DNA of 64,000 bases. Origin: Dendrobium chrysotoxum (Eukaryota > Streptophyta > Magnoliopsida > Asparagales > Orchidaceae). The translations under genes and the position numbers were made by a program. A model generated the notes under the pieces. The model did not search any database and was not told where the DNA came from. It worked only from the letters and a program-made list of their open reading frames with translations. The stretch spans positions 28,139,710 to 28,203,709 of the forward strand of contig CM034313.1 of NCBI GenBank assembly GCA_019925795.1, written 5' to 3'. Positions 12,040 through 24,860 of this stretch are shown here, one piece after another. How positions within the stretch are numbered: position 1 is the stretch's first letter; the number at the start of each line of letters is the position of its first letter.

Positions 12040-12890
12040 TTGATAGTTTGTCAATTGTTTATCTAGTATTGCTTTTCATTGGTATAATGAACTGCCTAGT
12101 TGATCAATTCATAATTTCATTGAATTAGAAAGTTTATTTATAAAGAATTTTGTGAGAGAAATACACCACATTATCATCAAGAAACTGGTTGCAAAAAATA
12201 GAAACCATGTGAGAGTTTAGAGGATTATATCCTGAGATGGAGAAATCATAGCATGAGGTGCTTGCTGTAGTTATAATAATTGTATGCTATAGAACACTTC
12301 TGAAAAATATTCATGGTCAAGTAGCTTTTTCGTTGAAAGGTTTCACAATGAAGACTTTTAAGAAACTATTGAGTAAGGCCTCTAATCTCCAGGAGAAAGC
12401 TTCTTAATTATCTTTCCATAAAGATCAATATTCGGCAAATATAAAGAAGTAAAAGCCAAAAAAGTACATAAAAAAGAATGCAGGGTCAGTGTCTACAAAT
12501 GATAAAGGTAAATAACTATTACATATTCAAATTGAGAATCTATGTCACCCTCCTTAATATCAGTAGTATAATAAACCTCAGTGTGATCAATAACTTAGAC
12601 CTCAAACTAATCTCACTCTAAAAGAGAACAAAGAGAAGTTCGAATGGTATAAAAAGAAAATTTACTCTTAAAAAGGGAAGCTATACAAAGAATTTTCAAA
12701 ATCTTTTAAAAAAGTCAAAATCTAAACTTCCTTGTCCCAAGAAGTTGGAAGAAGTGGGTAAATAAGGGACACCAAATTATTGCCCATATTATAGAAAGCT
12801 CGATCATGAATTAAAAGATTGCATAACGTTCAAGGAGTGGCTCGAGAAAAAACATTAAAATTGGGTCACTTATCATACTCAAAGAATATT
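12040..12890 (+). pseudogene. Gypsy gag remnant
   Basis: Frame fragments match retrotransposon gag style: FIELESLFIKNFVREI near 12120-12160, then a stretch related to the REtSLeDYilRWR block near 12195-12250. Near 12770-12860 NYCPYYRKLDHELKDCITF is a knuckle-like motif (Tat-type capsid C-terminus). Numerous stops. Identification is by motif recognition only. Confidence 0.6.
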
Positions 12891-13689
12891 TAGCAAACTT
12901 GAGATAGAGTCAGCTAAATGTATGATTAGTCAACCTTCTACACCCTTTCCTTCATTAAAACCTAATGACAAATGGGATATTGCATTATCATATTCTTCTA
13001 AAATAATCCTAAATAAAACTTATGTTCATCTATCCAGGAATCCCTAGGACACAAAGCCCCATCTAGGTTGATCTAGTAGCTCCTGAAGATGTTTAAAATA
13101 AACTTCTAACTAAAGAGCCCAAGAAAGTGTGAGTTATTCAAGATTTCACAATCTCGAAGAAGGACGGTAATAACAAAAAAAGTAAAATTGTATAGGATAA
13201 AATAATATTACCATTGATGGGGGACCTAAGTCCCTTATGCCTCTTACCTTGTATGATATAAAATTTTCCCCACTTGGGTCTAAGAAACAAATGAAAAAGG
13301 ATTCCTTTTATATCTTGTTTATTTTTGTTGATGATGATTCAGTTAAAAATTCAAATAGTAAGGAAAATAATTTGCAAGAAATATCAATATAATTAAATGA
13401 ATTAAAAGAATCTCCTTAGTATCTATTCGATAGTGATTCCCTTACTCTAGATATTTAAGGTGATCTTATCAATATTGAAATATAGATGTCTTATACATAT
13501 AATTTATTAGATGAAAATTCAAAGTTAGTTAACATTTAAAAAGTTTGTCACCCTATTATTTCTTCTTCTAAAGAGTTTATTCAAGTGAATCTTCTTAGTG
13601 GTAAAGTTCTACCTCTGTGAGCTTCAACTATAGTTAAAGGAAAATAAGTCACAGATAATCTTGAAACTTTAAATCAACCGGAGCTAGTT

Positions 13690-14350
13690 CAAGCTTCAGA
13701 TGCTTCCTAAGTAGATTTTAATATCTTAGCTTGTCTTAGAAAACTTCCTAAGAAACTTAGTACTTATAATGGTTTAGTTATCTCCAAAGAAATGAGGGAG
13801 GCTTTAATCAATGTTTTGCTTGACCTAGACATTTGTATGACTCCGTTAGCATAAAGATAGTCTGTAGAAGTACTTTACTTCAAATTCAAGTAGTCACATT
13901 TTGGATAAAGATTGTTATTGAGGATTGTAGATCATAATCGCCCATTATATATCTCTATAAATGTTGACAACTTTAGGTTATTAGATGTCCTTGTTGATGC
14001 CGTGCATCAATAAATATAATGACTCTTAGAACTCTTAGATACTTAAAAGTGGTCACTCATAAACTTAGTTATGATAAAATGATGTTACAAGAATTTAATT
14101 AAAAAGGTGAGAGAGAGCTTTGGCATAAATAACCCTTCTTTTAGTGATAGAAAGCCTGAAAACTAATGCCACATTCCATATAATAGATTCCAAGGCTTCT
14201 TCTAACTCTCCCTTAGGTATACTTTGGCTCCATGAATATAGAGTAGTTCCTTCCACCCTTCAAAAGTGCATCAAATACCCCTTATGAGAGGTTTGAGTAT
14301 AAACATGATTTTCAACCATTTTCAATTCAGGATGTTTGTACATATGATGA
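13690..14350 (+). pseudogene. Gypsy protease region remnant
   Basis: The fragment NILACLRKLPKKLSTYNGLVISKEMREALINVLLD is cut here to its core words: LRKLPKKLSTY, SKEMREALI and VLLDLDI. It is followed by LLLRIVDHNRPLYISI and LRTLRYLKV. These are conserved words around the aspartic protease of Tat-type elements. The catalytic D-S/T-G triad is not clean (LVDAVHQ at the expected place), and stops occur throughout. Confidence 0.6.
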
Positions 14351-14977
14351 TGCATAATATTATTTGTCTAAAATCATACAATCTTCTTTAGAAATTTTAA
14401 ATGTGCTGATGTAGAAGAAAAAGAAAAGAATGAAAAAGAAGTAGAAAAAGAAGAAAAGTAAAAAAGGAAAGTATTCTAATCTCGAATATGTGTTTGTTGG
14501 CATCCATCACCTCCTTCAGAAAGAGGTGGTGGAATAGCTCAACGTTCTAGAGGGAGAGGTCGAGGATGAAAAAAATGAACTAATTAAAGAAAAAGAAAAA
14601 GAGCATATCTAAATAAAGTCACCTTTAATACATATCAATTTGGAATCCAAATTGGAGGATAAATCCTTTGTAGTTAAGAAAAACTAATATGGTGTAGAAT
14701 ATAATAAATATATTAAACAACTAATGTTTGAAATCATTATAGAACCAGATAGCGATGAGGACATGTCCAAATCATTAAGAAAGATAAATCAAATGTAACT
14801 ATCATAGAAAGGTTAAAGAGTCACATGGAAAACATAACCTTATCCCTCTTATCCCAAAATAATATAATAGGGCTTATAGTGAAATCCTCTCCAACTTTAA
14901 ACCAAGATTATAAAGTAAACACCTTTGTATCCTTGACTAATAAAAGTATAGAACTAATGTAATCCTTGATGATTTTC

Positions 14978-16737
14978 TATTGCAAATCTAGACCCGAGCT
15001 CTGTAATTTTAATGATAACAAACATTGTTGGATTCCTTACTATTTTATCTCTTAGTAATTGCTATTATTACTTATCTACTTTTTTTCTTATGCACTAATA
15101 TTTCAGGTCCACCATACATTGTGCAAAACTGATTAGCTCAAGATTGGGTAGAATAGGGTCAAAGTGTCTAGAAGAGTCTGTAATTTTGTATCTTATTATT
15201 TATATATTTCTTAAGTCAATTATGTATTTGGTGGATACTAAGCTTGGTGACCATGCACCCACACTCAAGGGAGTGAGTTAGTAGCAAAATTAGAAGTTGA
15301 ATTTTCTGAACTAATCATACTATATGATCCATATCGTACTATATGATCAGCTAATCGAAAAATCATCAAAATGGCTAATTATAATAATTAATGTAATTTG
15401 AACAAATCAAATGTACGAGGCATATCATATAAGATGATCAATTGAAATTAAGATCCTAGCCACTAATCATAATTTAGGCAACATTTTGAATTTCAAATTT
15501 TATACTAATTATAATGTACAATAAGTATCATACTATACGATATAATTAAATCTTGCCTAAATTAATCCTATAATTAGGTAAATGATTTTGGTTAATTTAT
15601 TCAATCAGATGGTATAGGATGATTGGAGCCAATCGTATTGTATGACTAGGTCCCTTCATGGGATGATAATTTATCATTGCCTATCATACATGACGATAAA
15701 CCATGTTGTTTCAACTAATCATACTGGATGATTAGTTCAATACATTGAATTAATTGTATAATGCTTCACAAGTTATCTAGTACTAATAGGGGTGATTTGA
15801 ATTAATCGTACCATATGATCAGAGTCACTAGAATTAAATTTAGGGCTTTTTGAGAGGCCTTGTATTTAATCGCTCTTAATAGACTTATTTCAAGTCTTTG
15901 GCTACTGAGTGTTCTTAAGAGGGAGCTTTGAGAAGAAGATCTAGGAGAACTTTGGGAAGAAGAAATAGAGAGCTTGTGTGTGAAGGAGAAGTAGTGTGAG
16001 GGGTTCACACAGTTGCTCTAAGCAAGTGTCTTGACTTATTCCTCCAAGTGTTTGTCTTGGTTTCTTACGTGGCTCTGGGAAGAAATTCTTCAGCACAGGG
16101 ACATGGTTATCTACCATCACCAGGAGGGTAAGAAAGGATTTTGTGGTTCTCTTCCATCACCAAGATGGTGAGAATGGAGTTTGAGGTTCTCTGCCTTCTC
16201 TAGTAGAGAGAAAAAGAATAAATGTCAGCTATCATCACCAGGAGGGTGACAAAGCATCCGGTTCTCCGCTGCACTAGGTTGGTAGAAGTGAGTTGTGCAA
16301 GGGTTTCTCTACCTTGCTATGGGGAAAAAGGAGAGACACTATAGGGATAGTGCAATACTCAAAGTGGAAGACTCCAGGGAGTGGACGTTGGTTATTATTT
16401 GATTGAACTACTATAAATCTCTGGTGTATTTGTTCTGATTTTCTACTTTCACATTTTAATTTTTTCTGCATTTTATTTCTGTGATAACTACTTTGTGAAA
16501 ATTAGTGAGTAATACTTTATTCTTCTCATTAGAATATCATTTTTGTTAGTTTGATATTTGATAAAACTATTCACTTCACCATCTAGTTAAAGTTATTATT
16601 TTTAATAACTAAAAAATCCAAAAATCTCATCTTTATTTTTTGAAGTAAGCACTTTTTTATAAATTCACCAATTCACCCCCCTCTTGGTGTGCCTAGGTAC
16701 AAATTCACTTAGGCTTAACATCCTTATTGAACTCTCA
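14978..16737 (+). repeat. Solo-like Sirevirus LTR inside the gypsy element
   Basis: It starts TATTGCAAATCTAGACCC and ends GAACTCTCA, 1760 bp. Its internal order is the same as in other Sirevirus LTRs here: palindrome words ATCATACTATATGATC at 15310-15820, TATA-like TATTTAAT near 15865, repeats with CACCAGGAGGGT at 16100-16270, and AATTCACCCCCCTCTTGG near 16670. No primer site or gag follows, and gypsy polyprotein sequence borders it on both sides. The flanking 5-mers TTTTC and GATTC agree only partly, so the target duplication is eroded or misplaced. It belongs with the LTRs of B and C. Confidence 0.8.
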
Positions 16738-17089
16738 GATTCATTCATGGATGAAATAATAGAACTACCTATTGATAGCTACTCAAATTGCATAAATAAT
16801 TTTTTTAAGAAAGGTTAAACTCCTTCAACTTAGACTGGAGGTGAAGCCCAAAATTTTGAGAACCTTTATGGTATAAAATACCATAAATATACAACAACAA
16901 AAGATGTGGGCTTCCTTACTCTAAGTCTATTTGATGACGAGGAATATTGCTAAGTCATATCTAAAAATCTAGAGTCTAAAAGCCTATTTACTGCAAACAT
17001 TAAATCTTTTAATGTTGTTTAGAGACTTCAGAAGAACTGGATAACTATCATGTTAGGGATGTACCCCCAAACTTAAAGAGGATAATAAT

Positions 17090-17960
17090 TCTATAAATGT
17101 TGATTTAAAAGGAATAAATTTGGGAAATGATGAGGACCCTCATTAGATCTTCATAAGTTTTTTATTTAACAAGGATGAAATAATTAATATGATTAAATTA
17201 CTTTAAGAATTAAAAGATCATTTTCTTGGAGTTATGAATAAATGCCCAGATTATCTACATACATAGATGTTTATAAGTTAGAAATTTAAACTTATATGAT
17301 TCTAGTAAAGCAAGCACCCTGACGCAAGCAACTCAAAGTTGAAAAACAAGTTATCTGAAGTTAAGAAGTTAATTTAAGATAGCTTAACTAGGGAAGAGAA
17401 ATATCTAACATGGTTAGCTAGTATCAACCCAGTAAAGAAGAATAATGGTCAGATCAGTGTCTTTATCGATTATTATGATTTAAATAAAGCTTGTCCTAAA
17501 GTTGTGCATCCACTTTCAATATCAGAACTTATGGTTGATATTGCTTCATCATAAGTAATTTTCTCTTTTATGGATGGTTCATCCAAATATAATCATATTA
17601 AAATGGCCATTTAAGATGAAAAGTATATAATATTTAGAATGTTGATAGGAATTTAATGTTATAAATTTATTCTTTTTAAATCAAAGAAAGGTTGAGCAAC
17701 ATATTAGTGAGCAATGATGAAAATTTTTTATGAACTTATCGATCAATAGGCTGAGTGTTATCTTAATGTTCAAGTCATTAAAAGTCTAAAAACAGATGAA
17801 CATTTATATGACTTGAGAATTATTTTTTAAAGATTATATTAATATAATTTAAAAATGAACACTATGAAGTGTTTATTCAGTGTTAGTTCAAGAAAGTTTG
17901 TTGTTTTTATGGTATGACACAGTGGAATCAAAATAGATCCTAATAATGTTCAAGTGATAT
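17090..17960 (+). pseudogene. Gypsy reverse transcriptase remnant
   Basis: TREEKYLTWLASINPVKKNN, then DYYDLNKACPK, FSFMDGSSKYNHIKMAI, CYKFILFKSKKG and AMMKIFYELID are the RT fingers and palm words of Ty3/gypsy elements. The FMDG Asp of motif A is kept. The YVDD motif region near 17750 is too damaged to read. Stops (e.g. in KMAI-stop-DEK) fall where related elements have Pro/Gln or Trp codons. Confidence 0.85.
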
Positions 17961-18619
17961 AAGAAATGCCACCACCTAAGAGACTCACTTAATTGAGATC
18001 CTTTTAAGGTTGGTTGGCATATCATAGTAGATTCATATCAATTCTCTTGGGAAGAAGTTAGTCATTGGTTGCTTTGTAAAAAAAAGATCATTATTTTTAG
18101 TAGGATGTAGTTGTAAGGAACATTTGACTATATAAAATCTTATTTAAAACACTCTCAAATTTTAGCTACTCCCATGATGAGGAAGCTATTAATCCTAAAT
18201 ACTAGCTTTAAGTGAATCTCTTAGCACATCTAAGTTTAATGCAGAATGAATATAGAATGCACTTTATTATTTGAGTTAACTATTGCTTCAAAGTGAAATG
18301 AATTATCCACTAATTTAGAAGCACAATTTGGACTTAATCTTCATTGCTCCTAAGTTAAGCAGCTATATGTTATCTCATAAGGTAAATCTCATTTCCATAG
18401 AAAATCTATTGCAATATATGATGAGTCATCCAACATTGTCAGGAAGATTAGCTTGATGGTTGATAATTCTCTTAGAATTCGACATCACATTTATTCCCCT
18501 ACGTTCTTTACAATACCAAGGTCTTATAGATTTCTTAGCAATGCATCCAATACCATATAATTTACTAATAAATGATGAACAACTAGATGAATAGATCTTG
18601 AATCTAAACTACATAAAAA

Positions 18620-19180
18620 AACCAAACTAGGAATAATATTTTGATGGTGTTGCATCATGTCAAAAAGGAGCATCATATGATACTTCCTCAGGGAAGCTGG
18701 AATCGGTATAGTATTCATCAATCTAAATATAGGTTTGATGTATTACTCTTATCACATATAGAAACCCTATACAAATAAGGGAGTTGAGTATGAAGCTCTG
18801 ATAACTAGATTGGAGTTAATGATTTAAAATGAAATTTGGGAAGTCACAATATTTGAAGATTCACAAGTTTGTTATTAATCTGGTTGTAGGGATCTACAAA
18901 GTGTTATAAGAAAGTCTAATTCCATATCATCAGTACCAAATGAAACTCCTTGAGTGAATTCAAAATGTGACTTTGTATAGTAAACCATGTGGAATGAATT
19001 TCATGGTGGATGCTCTAGTAAAGCTCACTAAAGAATAAGCCTATCCTGAAGAAGATTCAATTCCACTAGAACTACAAAGTCGTAAAGCCTTGTCACCCAT
19101 AGATATTGAGTATATAAATAAAAAATCCACAATTGAGATGAAAATTATTCTTATGATGGATGATGAAATACTATATTTTT
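18620..19180 (+). pseudogene. Gypsy RNase H and linker remnant
   Basis: GIGIVFIN-like sequence near 18700, then GVEYEALITRLELM near 18790, correspond to the G..I.F..P / E.EYEAL..GLE words of gypsy RNase H. NFMVDALVKLTKE near 19000 and LSPIDIEYINKKST near 19090 form the linker to integrase; the same linker occurs on the minus strand at 47790-48040. Confidence 0.75.
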
Positions 19181-19229
19181 GAGAATATTTAATCGATTAC
19201 TTGGTAGAACACAAGCTCGCTCATGATTA

Positions 19230-20400
19230 ATCAATTACAGATCATATCAAAAGAAGATCCCTATATTATACATTAATTAACAACACCTTACAAAGAAGAT
19301 CATTAAATCAAATGTTGTTGTAATGTTTAAATAAAACAGAGGGGCTATATTATGTGGTGCACATTAATTTTGACCTAAAATAAAGATGAAATTTAAATGA
19401 ATGGGATATTATTGGCCATCAATAATAAATGACTACATTGACGTAGTACACCATTATCATCAGTGTTAGGTGCATAGTTTAGTTCTTCATCAACCACCAA
19501 ATATAGTACATCTAATAGTTAGTTTGTGGACTTTCAAAAGTTGGGGTACGTATATCATCAGCCTGATTAATCCATCATCTTTTAGAGGTCACATATTTAT
19601 ATTAGAAATAACATATTACTTTTTTTGCAGTGTGAAAAAGAATATTCGCTAAGAGAGGTTAAAGAAGATCATGTTCTGAATTTCTTTAAATACCTAATTG
19701 TATATCGATTCAATTCCTCATTGAATCATATCACATAATGGTCCATCATTCAAAAGCACTAATATAAACAACTTTCAACATCACAAAATTGACTGGAGAT
19801 ACTAAATAATCTATTACCCTCAGGTAAATAGACTGGTAGAGGCCTTAAATAAAACTTTGGTGTAGATTTTAAGTAAAACCTTAGATGATAATAAGAATCA
19901 ATATCACAAAAGGTTTGTTGAGGCTTTACAGGCTTATCAAACCACTTATAGAACACCAACTTAGTCTAAGCTATATGCTTTGGTCTTTGGGTTAGAAGCT
20001 GTTATTCCTTTAGAGGTCCATCTATCTTCACTCAGGATTATAATAAATTAAGGCATAACTTCAAAACAAAATACTAAACTCTATTTAGAAGTGCTGAAAG
20101 GTTTAGAAGAAAAGCACCAGCAAGAACAATAAAAACGCATGTTATATAAAGCTAAAATGATTCAATCACATGATAAATTAGTTTGTCTAAAAATAATCTA
20201 AGTAGGAGACTTTGTAATAGTTCTCTGAAGACCCATTTTGGCACATCGAAAGATAAATGGAAAATTTGAAGAAATATGGGAAGGTCCATTCATGGTGGAA
20301 AAAGTCTATCAAGGGGGTTTTTATCAGTTGGTTGATTGTAAAGGAGAACATCCCATATTACTATTAAATGAAAATTATATAGTGCTTTTATTCTATTTAT
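19230..20400 (+). pseudogene. Gypsy integrase remnant
   Basis: YTLINNTLQRRSL, then YYWPSMINDYIDVVHHYHQC (zinc-binding H/C end), SWGTYIISLINPSS, ITYYF, SLNT.., ISHNGPSF and DWRYLNNLL are the gypsy integrase zinc and catalytic-core blocks. The first Asp position appears as a Y in GTYII (usually GTDII); the second is H-N-G instead of DNG. EKVYQGGFYQLVDCKGE near 20300 is the C-terminal domain. No chromodomain is seen. Confidence 0.8.
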
Positions 20401-20419
20401 TCTAGTAAAGCTGTGTGTT

Positions 20420-22120
20420 TTAGTTCATGTTGTGTAAAAATGCCTGAGGAAGTAGAGCAAATTTTGTAAAGTTTAGAACCAGTACTGTAGCTCTATAACT
20501 ATCAATTCTATAATGTATTCAACACCCCAACTCCAATTTTAGATATCATAGCACTGAAGTCTCAAAAAAATTTCCTAGAAGTCAACGCTCTAGTGGATCG
20601 AGTGGTAGCTCCACAGCACCGTAGCACTAAAAATCAATATTGCAGCAACAAAGTCTCTGGAAAATTACAAATAATTCAATGATGGAGGGCCAATATCAGA
20701 AGTTCCATAGTGTTGTATGGTGTAACTAAGCATTGCAATGCCCATCTATTGTAGTACCACAAGGGAATAATTAAGGAAAAGGGCACTATACTAGCTTAGC
20801 TAAAAGTCACATTGATTTAGTCAATAGTCACATTGGATCTACCCAATACTATCACAAAGAACATTTTGCAGTGTTGAGGTACGAGTTCATACTATAACAC
20901 TATGGTGCCACCTTGTCAAGCACCATAATGCTTGAGTCTATTTATGTATTAAGTAAAAATTATTTTTCTATCTTTTTGTATAGGAGTTTTTTTAGGTATT
21001 TTAGAGAAGTTTAAGTGAGACTAGAGAATTATGAGATACATTTTTTGAGTGGATAGTCAACATTACAGTGAGCAAACAATCAATTTGAGAGGATAGGAGT
21101 GTAAAGAGCGAAGTTGTAAGGCTAGATTCACTTAGGGAAGGGTTCATCTGTAGGAGCTATTTGGGATTCTTCTTTCTAGGTGATATTTTCTTCATCTTCT
21201 CTACTTGTATATCCATTCTTAAGAAAGTAATTAAATTTTTGGTGTTCAATTTTAATTCCATTGCTGGATAAACTCATAGTTTTGGACTGATGAGGTGAAA
21301 AGTTTTGTAATTCCTCATGTTGACTCTTATGTTTTAAAGTATAAATGGTTGTTCTCAATTTCTCCTACTCTTCATTTAATTGATGTAGTGGCCATGTATA
21401 AAATTTACATTTAGTGTGATGTATTGCCTTGATGGAGGAATGTTGGGATAATCAGAGGAACTAAAATGGAATTCATGCATGCCTAAATATAGGATGATTA
21501 GTATTCTAGGTTTAATTGAAATATAATAATTTTACGAAGGCCATAAACCATCATTTATATCCTTAAAAACTTGACAAAGATCTAATGATGCATATGCTTT
21601 GATTCATATCTATTATAGAGGAGTCATTTTAGGTAAGCATATGATATTCACTATCATTAGTTGAAAACACTTTAATTATTAGTATTTTTACTACTTCCCG
21701 CATTTTTCATTTGTGATTATCCATGAATTCATTTTATACGATAGATACCATAGCTTGACGAAGCAATATTATAAATATTTATGTGTAACTCATTATTTCC
21801 TCATAGGATCAAAACTCTCTCACACACTTTATTATTTGATCGGCTATGCACTTGTATTTTTATTTGGGTTATATCCAATCAAAAATAAACTAAACACATC
21901 CCACATCAAGTTTGATATTGTTACCATGAAAATTTACTTGTGCTATTATAGTTATTCTATATTGTCCGAAAATATGCACACTTAATTCTTCTAGTATATA
22001 TTTTGTTATTATCATTTGTGAGCTGTAAAATTATGATTCTTCAAAGAAATTTTTAATCTTTAAATTTCTTTTTCTTGAAATTTCACTTTTGTATTGTTTG
22101 TGTTTGCATAGTAGATCTAG
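20420..22120. other. Non-coding stretch between gypsy integrase and Athila-like gag
   Basis: No coding motif is seen. From 20440 to 20950 short words such as CACTGTAGC, TTGCAGTG and AGCACCGTAGCAC recur, as also at 24650-24850, suggesting a shared gypsy untranslated region. The rest is AT-rich without recognisable structure; small ORFs here are not supported. Confidence 0.45.
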
Positions 22121-22129
22121 TAAAGAGCA

Positions 22130-23200
22130 TTTATTATTTGAATTAGAAATTGAAAGCACCCTTACAAAATAAAAAAAATTCTAAGAAGACCTTAGCACTA
22201 CGAATGGCTAAATGAAATCCAAATTAGGACCATCTTAGACCTCTTAGGGAGTATGTCAATCTCTTAATAGATGAAATTCATCAGAGTATCAACTGACTTA
22301 TTATCCAAGCCAATAATTTTGAGCTGATACCTGTCATTATCCAAATGGTATAAAATTCTCAATTTCGGGGAACTCTTATTGAGGATCCCAACCTACACTT
22401 AGCTAGCTTCTTAGAAATTTATGCAACATTCAAGTATAATGCAATCACTGATGATGCTATTAGACTTTATCTATTTCTATTTTCTCTTAAAGATAAAACT
22501 AAGATGTGGTTGAATTCCTTTCCCTTCAGCTCCATAACCACTTGGAATGAGTTGGCACATAAGTTTTTAGTAAATGTTTTGTCCACCATCTAAAACTGCT
22601 AAGCTTAGGAATGATATAATTTCTTTTTCCCAATCTGATGGAGTATCAATTTATGAGAGTTGGAAAATATTTAAGGAGATGCCTAGAAAGTGACCTCAGC
22701 ATGCTTTACATTATTGGCTGGTGATTCAAAATTTTTAATATGGGCTTGTAGGATCTCTTAAACCTATAATTGATGTGGCAACTGAAGGTTCTTTGATGAT
22801 AATGCCTTTTGATCATGCCTTGAAAGAGAAGATGGAAACATATAATTCTAAGTGTCCTTTTAATATAGGGTGAATCCTAAGAGAGTAGGTAGTATTTATG
22901 AGTCAGATGCTTTATAATTTTTGACTGCTCAATTAGCTACTTTATTTAAGAAGTTAGAAAATTTTGGAGTTAATTCCAGATTAGGAATATATATGCCTTT
23001 GGAAGAGAATGATTTTAATTTTATTAATGAGTCCTTAACTCAATGTATAAAGAATATGAATTTTATTGGAAAACCTAACAATCAATATTCTAATACTTAC
23101 AATCCAAGTTGGAGAAACCACCCTGATTTTTTTTTTTGTGAAGAATTGCAATATTCATTATTAAAAGAAAAAAAATTATTTTATGATACGAAGTGATAGG
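22130..23200 (+). pseudogene. Athila-like gypsy gag remnant
   Basis: DPNLHLASFLEIYATFKYNA, then TDDAIRLYLFLFSLKDKTK, MWLNSFPFSSITTWNELAHK, PPSKTAKLRNDIISFSQSD (shifted frame), VATEGSLM, FLTAQLATLFKKLENFG and YSNTYNPSWRNHPDFFF follow the order of Athila-lineage gag proteins. At least one frameshift near 22585 and several stops inactivate it. No matching protease or pol follows; the sequence changes character at about 23200, where a minus-strand LINE fragment begins. Confidence 0.8.
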
Positions 23201-23269
23201 CCACAAATCACATTCCTTTCTTAACAACAAAAAAAAGATTGGAGGAATGTTATTGTCAACTACATTATC

Positions 23270-24060
23270 CTAACAAAAATCACCTAAGATAGCATAAGAG
23301 GCACAATAATCAACCTCTTTAGTACATTCTCTCAACTCATAATGAAATAAAACTTGGTTGAAGCCTTTCAAAAATGATAATTCCATCTCCATAATATCTT
23401 TACATCTCCATTTGATATTTTTCCATAGACCTTTGAAGCATTTTCATAATGTTCACACTATCACCATCAATTATAACTGCCTCCTTTACATACATCAAGC
23501 CTCAAACCACCTCTTTGAGTACAACAGCAACACCAAGCTCCATTTTTTGTTGAGTCCCAATGTAGAAAATTTTCCCACAAGCCATTAGGAATCTTCCTTT
23601 ATGGTCACTTATCACTCCAACAACATCTTCTTGATTGTCTTGAAGTAGGGAAGCATCAATATATACTTTAATCCATCCTAGAGGTTGGGGATGCCAAGAT
23701 TTGTTATTCAGCCCATTGGGCTAGTTAACATCCCAATTAACATGATAGGATATGGTTACGGTTGAATTGAATTAGAATGAATATAAGCAACTATCACAAT
23801 GGTAGAAACTACATGGTTGTTATGTTTATAATCATTTCTAGCTCTCTATGAGTGGTAAACCACCAAATAATACATTATAACCAAACCTTGAATTCCCTTT
23901 AGAACTATTCTCCAGCTCTTTGAAACATTCCTTATAATTTTAAAAAATAGGAATTTAAATTCCCACTTATCGAATTTGGATTTCATAAGTTTAAAATTCT
24001 TGCACTTCACTGTAATGAACCTACTTTCAACTGGAGTAATAATATTGCTGAAAATCTATA
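23270..24060 (-). pseudogene. Minus-strand LINE fragment: zf-RVT end and RNase H
   Basis: Read on the minus strand, 24060 to 23270 gives KCKNFKL, FKELENSS-like words, a YYLVV..S.ARN stretch, NWDVN, then HPQPLGWIKVYIDASLLQDN, VGVISDHKGRFLMACG, KMELGVAVVLKEV and IIDGDSVNIMKML. This parallels the LINE RNase H at 5665-5930 (PPPGWIKINVDA..., GDNLNV), with Asp, Glu and Asp metal-binding positions visible. Stops are present. It is a different LINE family from 2491-6210 and a 5'-truncated or broken copy; no clear A tail or target duplication was found. Confidence 0.75.
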
Positions 24061-24419
24061 GAATGCAAGCTAATCAAATCCCTGAGGAAATTTGAATAAT
24101 CCTAAATAACATTTAATGAACTAAAGACCTTCATATCCCATAGGCTTTATTAAAAATAATCAAATTAAGCTCAAAAGACACATTTAGAGGATTTAGTGGT
24201 TTAGATGAAAAACCAATAGTAGAGTCAAGCTACTTCCACTAATAATTTGGAAAATCTGTTATTATATCATGAAATTTCCTTGCAATTTCCTTTAGTAGTA
24301 TGCTCCATGAATCTTACCTAATAACACTAAAATTAATCTTAAGGAAAAAGGAAAAGATTAAAGTTTGGAGCATTTGAGGATTATTAATGATGCATTGTAG
24401 CCAAAATAAAAATCTAAGA

Positions 24420-24860
24420 AGGTCTAGCTAAAGATGATAAACTTAGTGCTTCTTGGGAGGTAACCCATATATATTTATGTTAAATCTTAGCTTTGTTATG
24501 GATATGTTATGTTTTTGTTCATTATTTTTTTTAATAATTATGAAAATGTCATGTGTGTGATCTGTGAGTTTACAAATGATGGTTATGACCACAATAATTA
24601 CTTTAACAAAATTATTTTAACATTTATATAATTTGCAAAATTGAAGTAGCGCACAACAATTGAACTTAGAGCACTGCAGTGTTTACTTGTAGAGAACTAT
24701 AGCATGCAAATCAGGCACCATTACACAGAAGCCTCAAGAAAATTGGATGTGACTTAATGTCACTGTGTTATACCTTTGAGCACTGCAATGCTACTTCTAC
24801 TTATAAGCGCTTTAGTGTTAACCCATGTAGCGTCACGATGCCAAGTCTTTAATTTTTATA
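24420..24860 (+). other. Athila-like 3' untranslated tail (tentative)
   Basis: CTTAGTGCTTCTTGGGAGG followed by TAACCCAT near 24448-24475 matches, from memory, a conserved sequence just after pol in Athila-type elements. It is followed by CACTGCAGTG-type words (24657-24850) like those at 20440-20950. The link to the gag at 22.1 kb is inference. Confidence 0.45.

Larger units (their letters stand above)
11000..20420 (+). mobile_element. Degenerate Tat-like Ty3/gypsy element
   Basis: Fragments of gag, protease, RT, RNase H and integrase occur in the canonical gypsy order on the plus strand, all full of stops and frameshifts. The PR-RT linker (EDP...FISFLFNKDEI...CPDYL) and RT blocks resemble the Tat branch (Ogre/Retand-like). 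The LTR borders and primer site were not recognised, so the outer limits are approximate. A Sirevirus LTR (14978-16737) interrupts it between protease and RT. Confidence 0.8.

Noticed and set aside
21713..21985. 90-codon hydrophobic/Tyr-rich ORF that might be a small membrane protein
   Set aside because: AT-rich composition explains it; it lies between two gypsy remnants with no support from motifs or neighbours.
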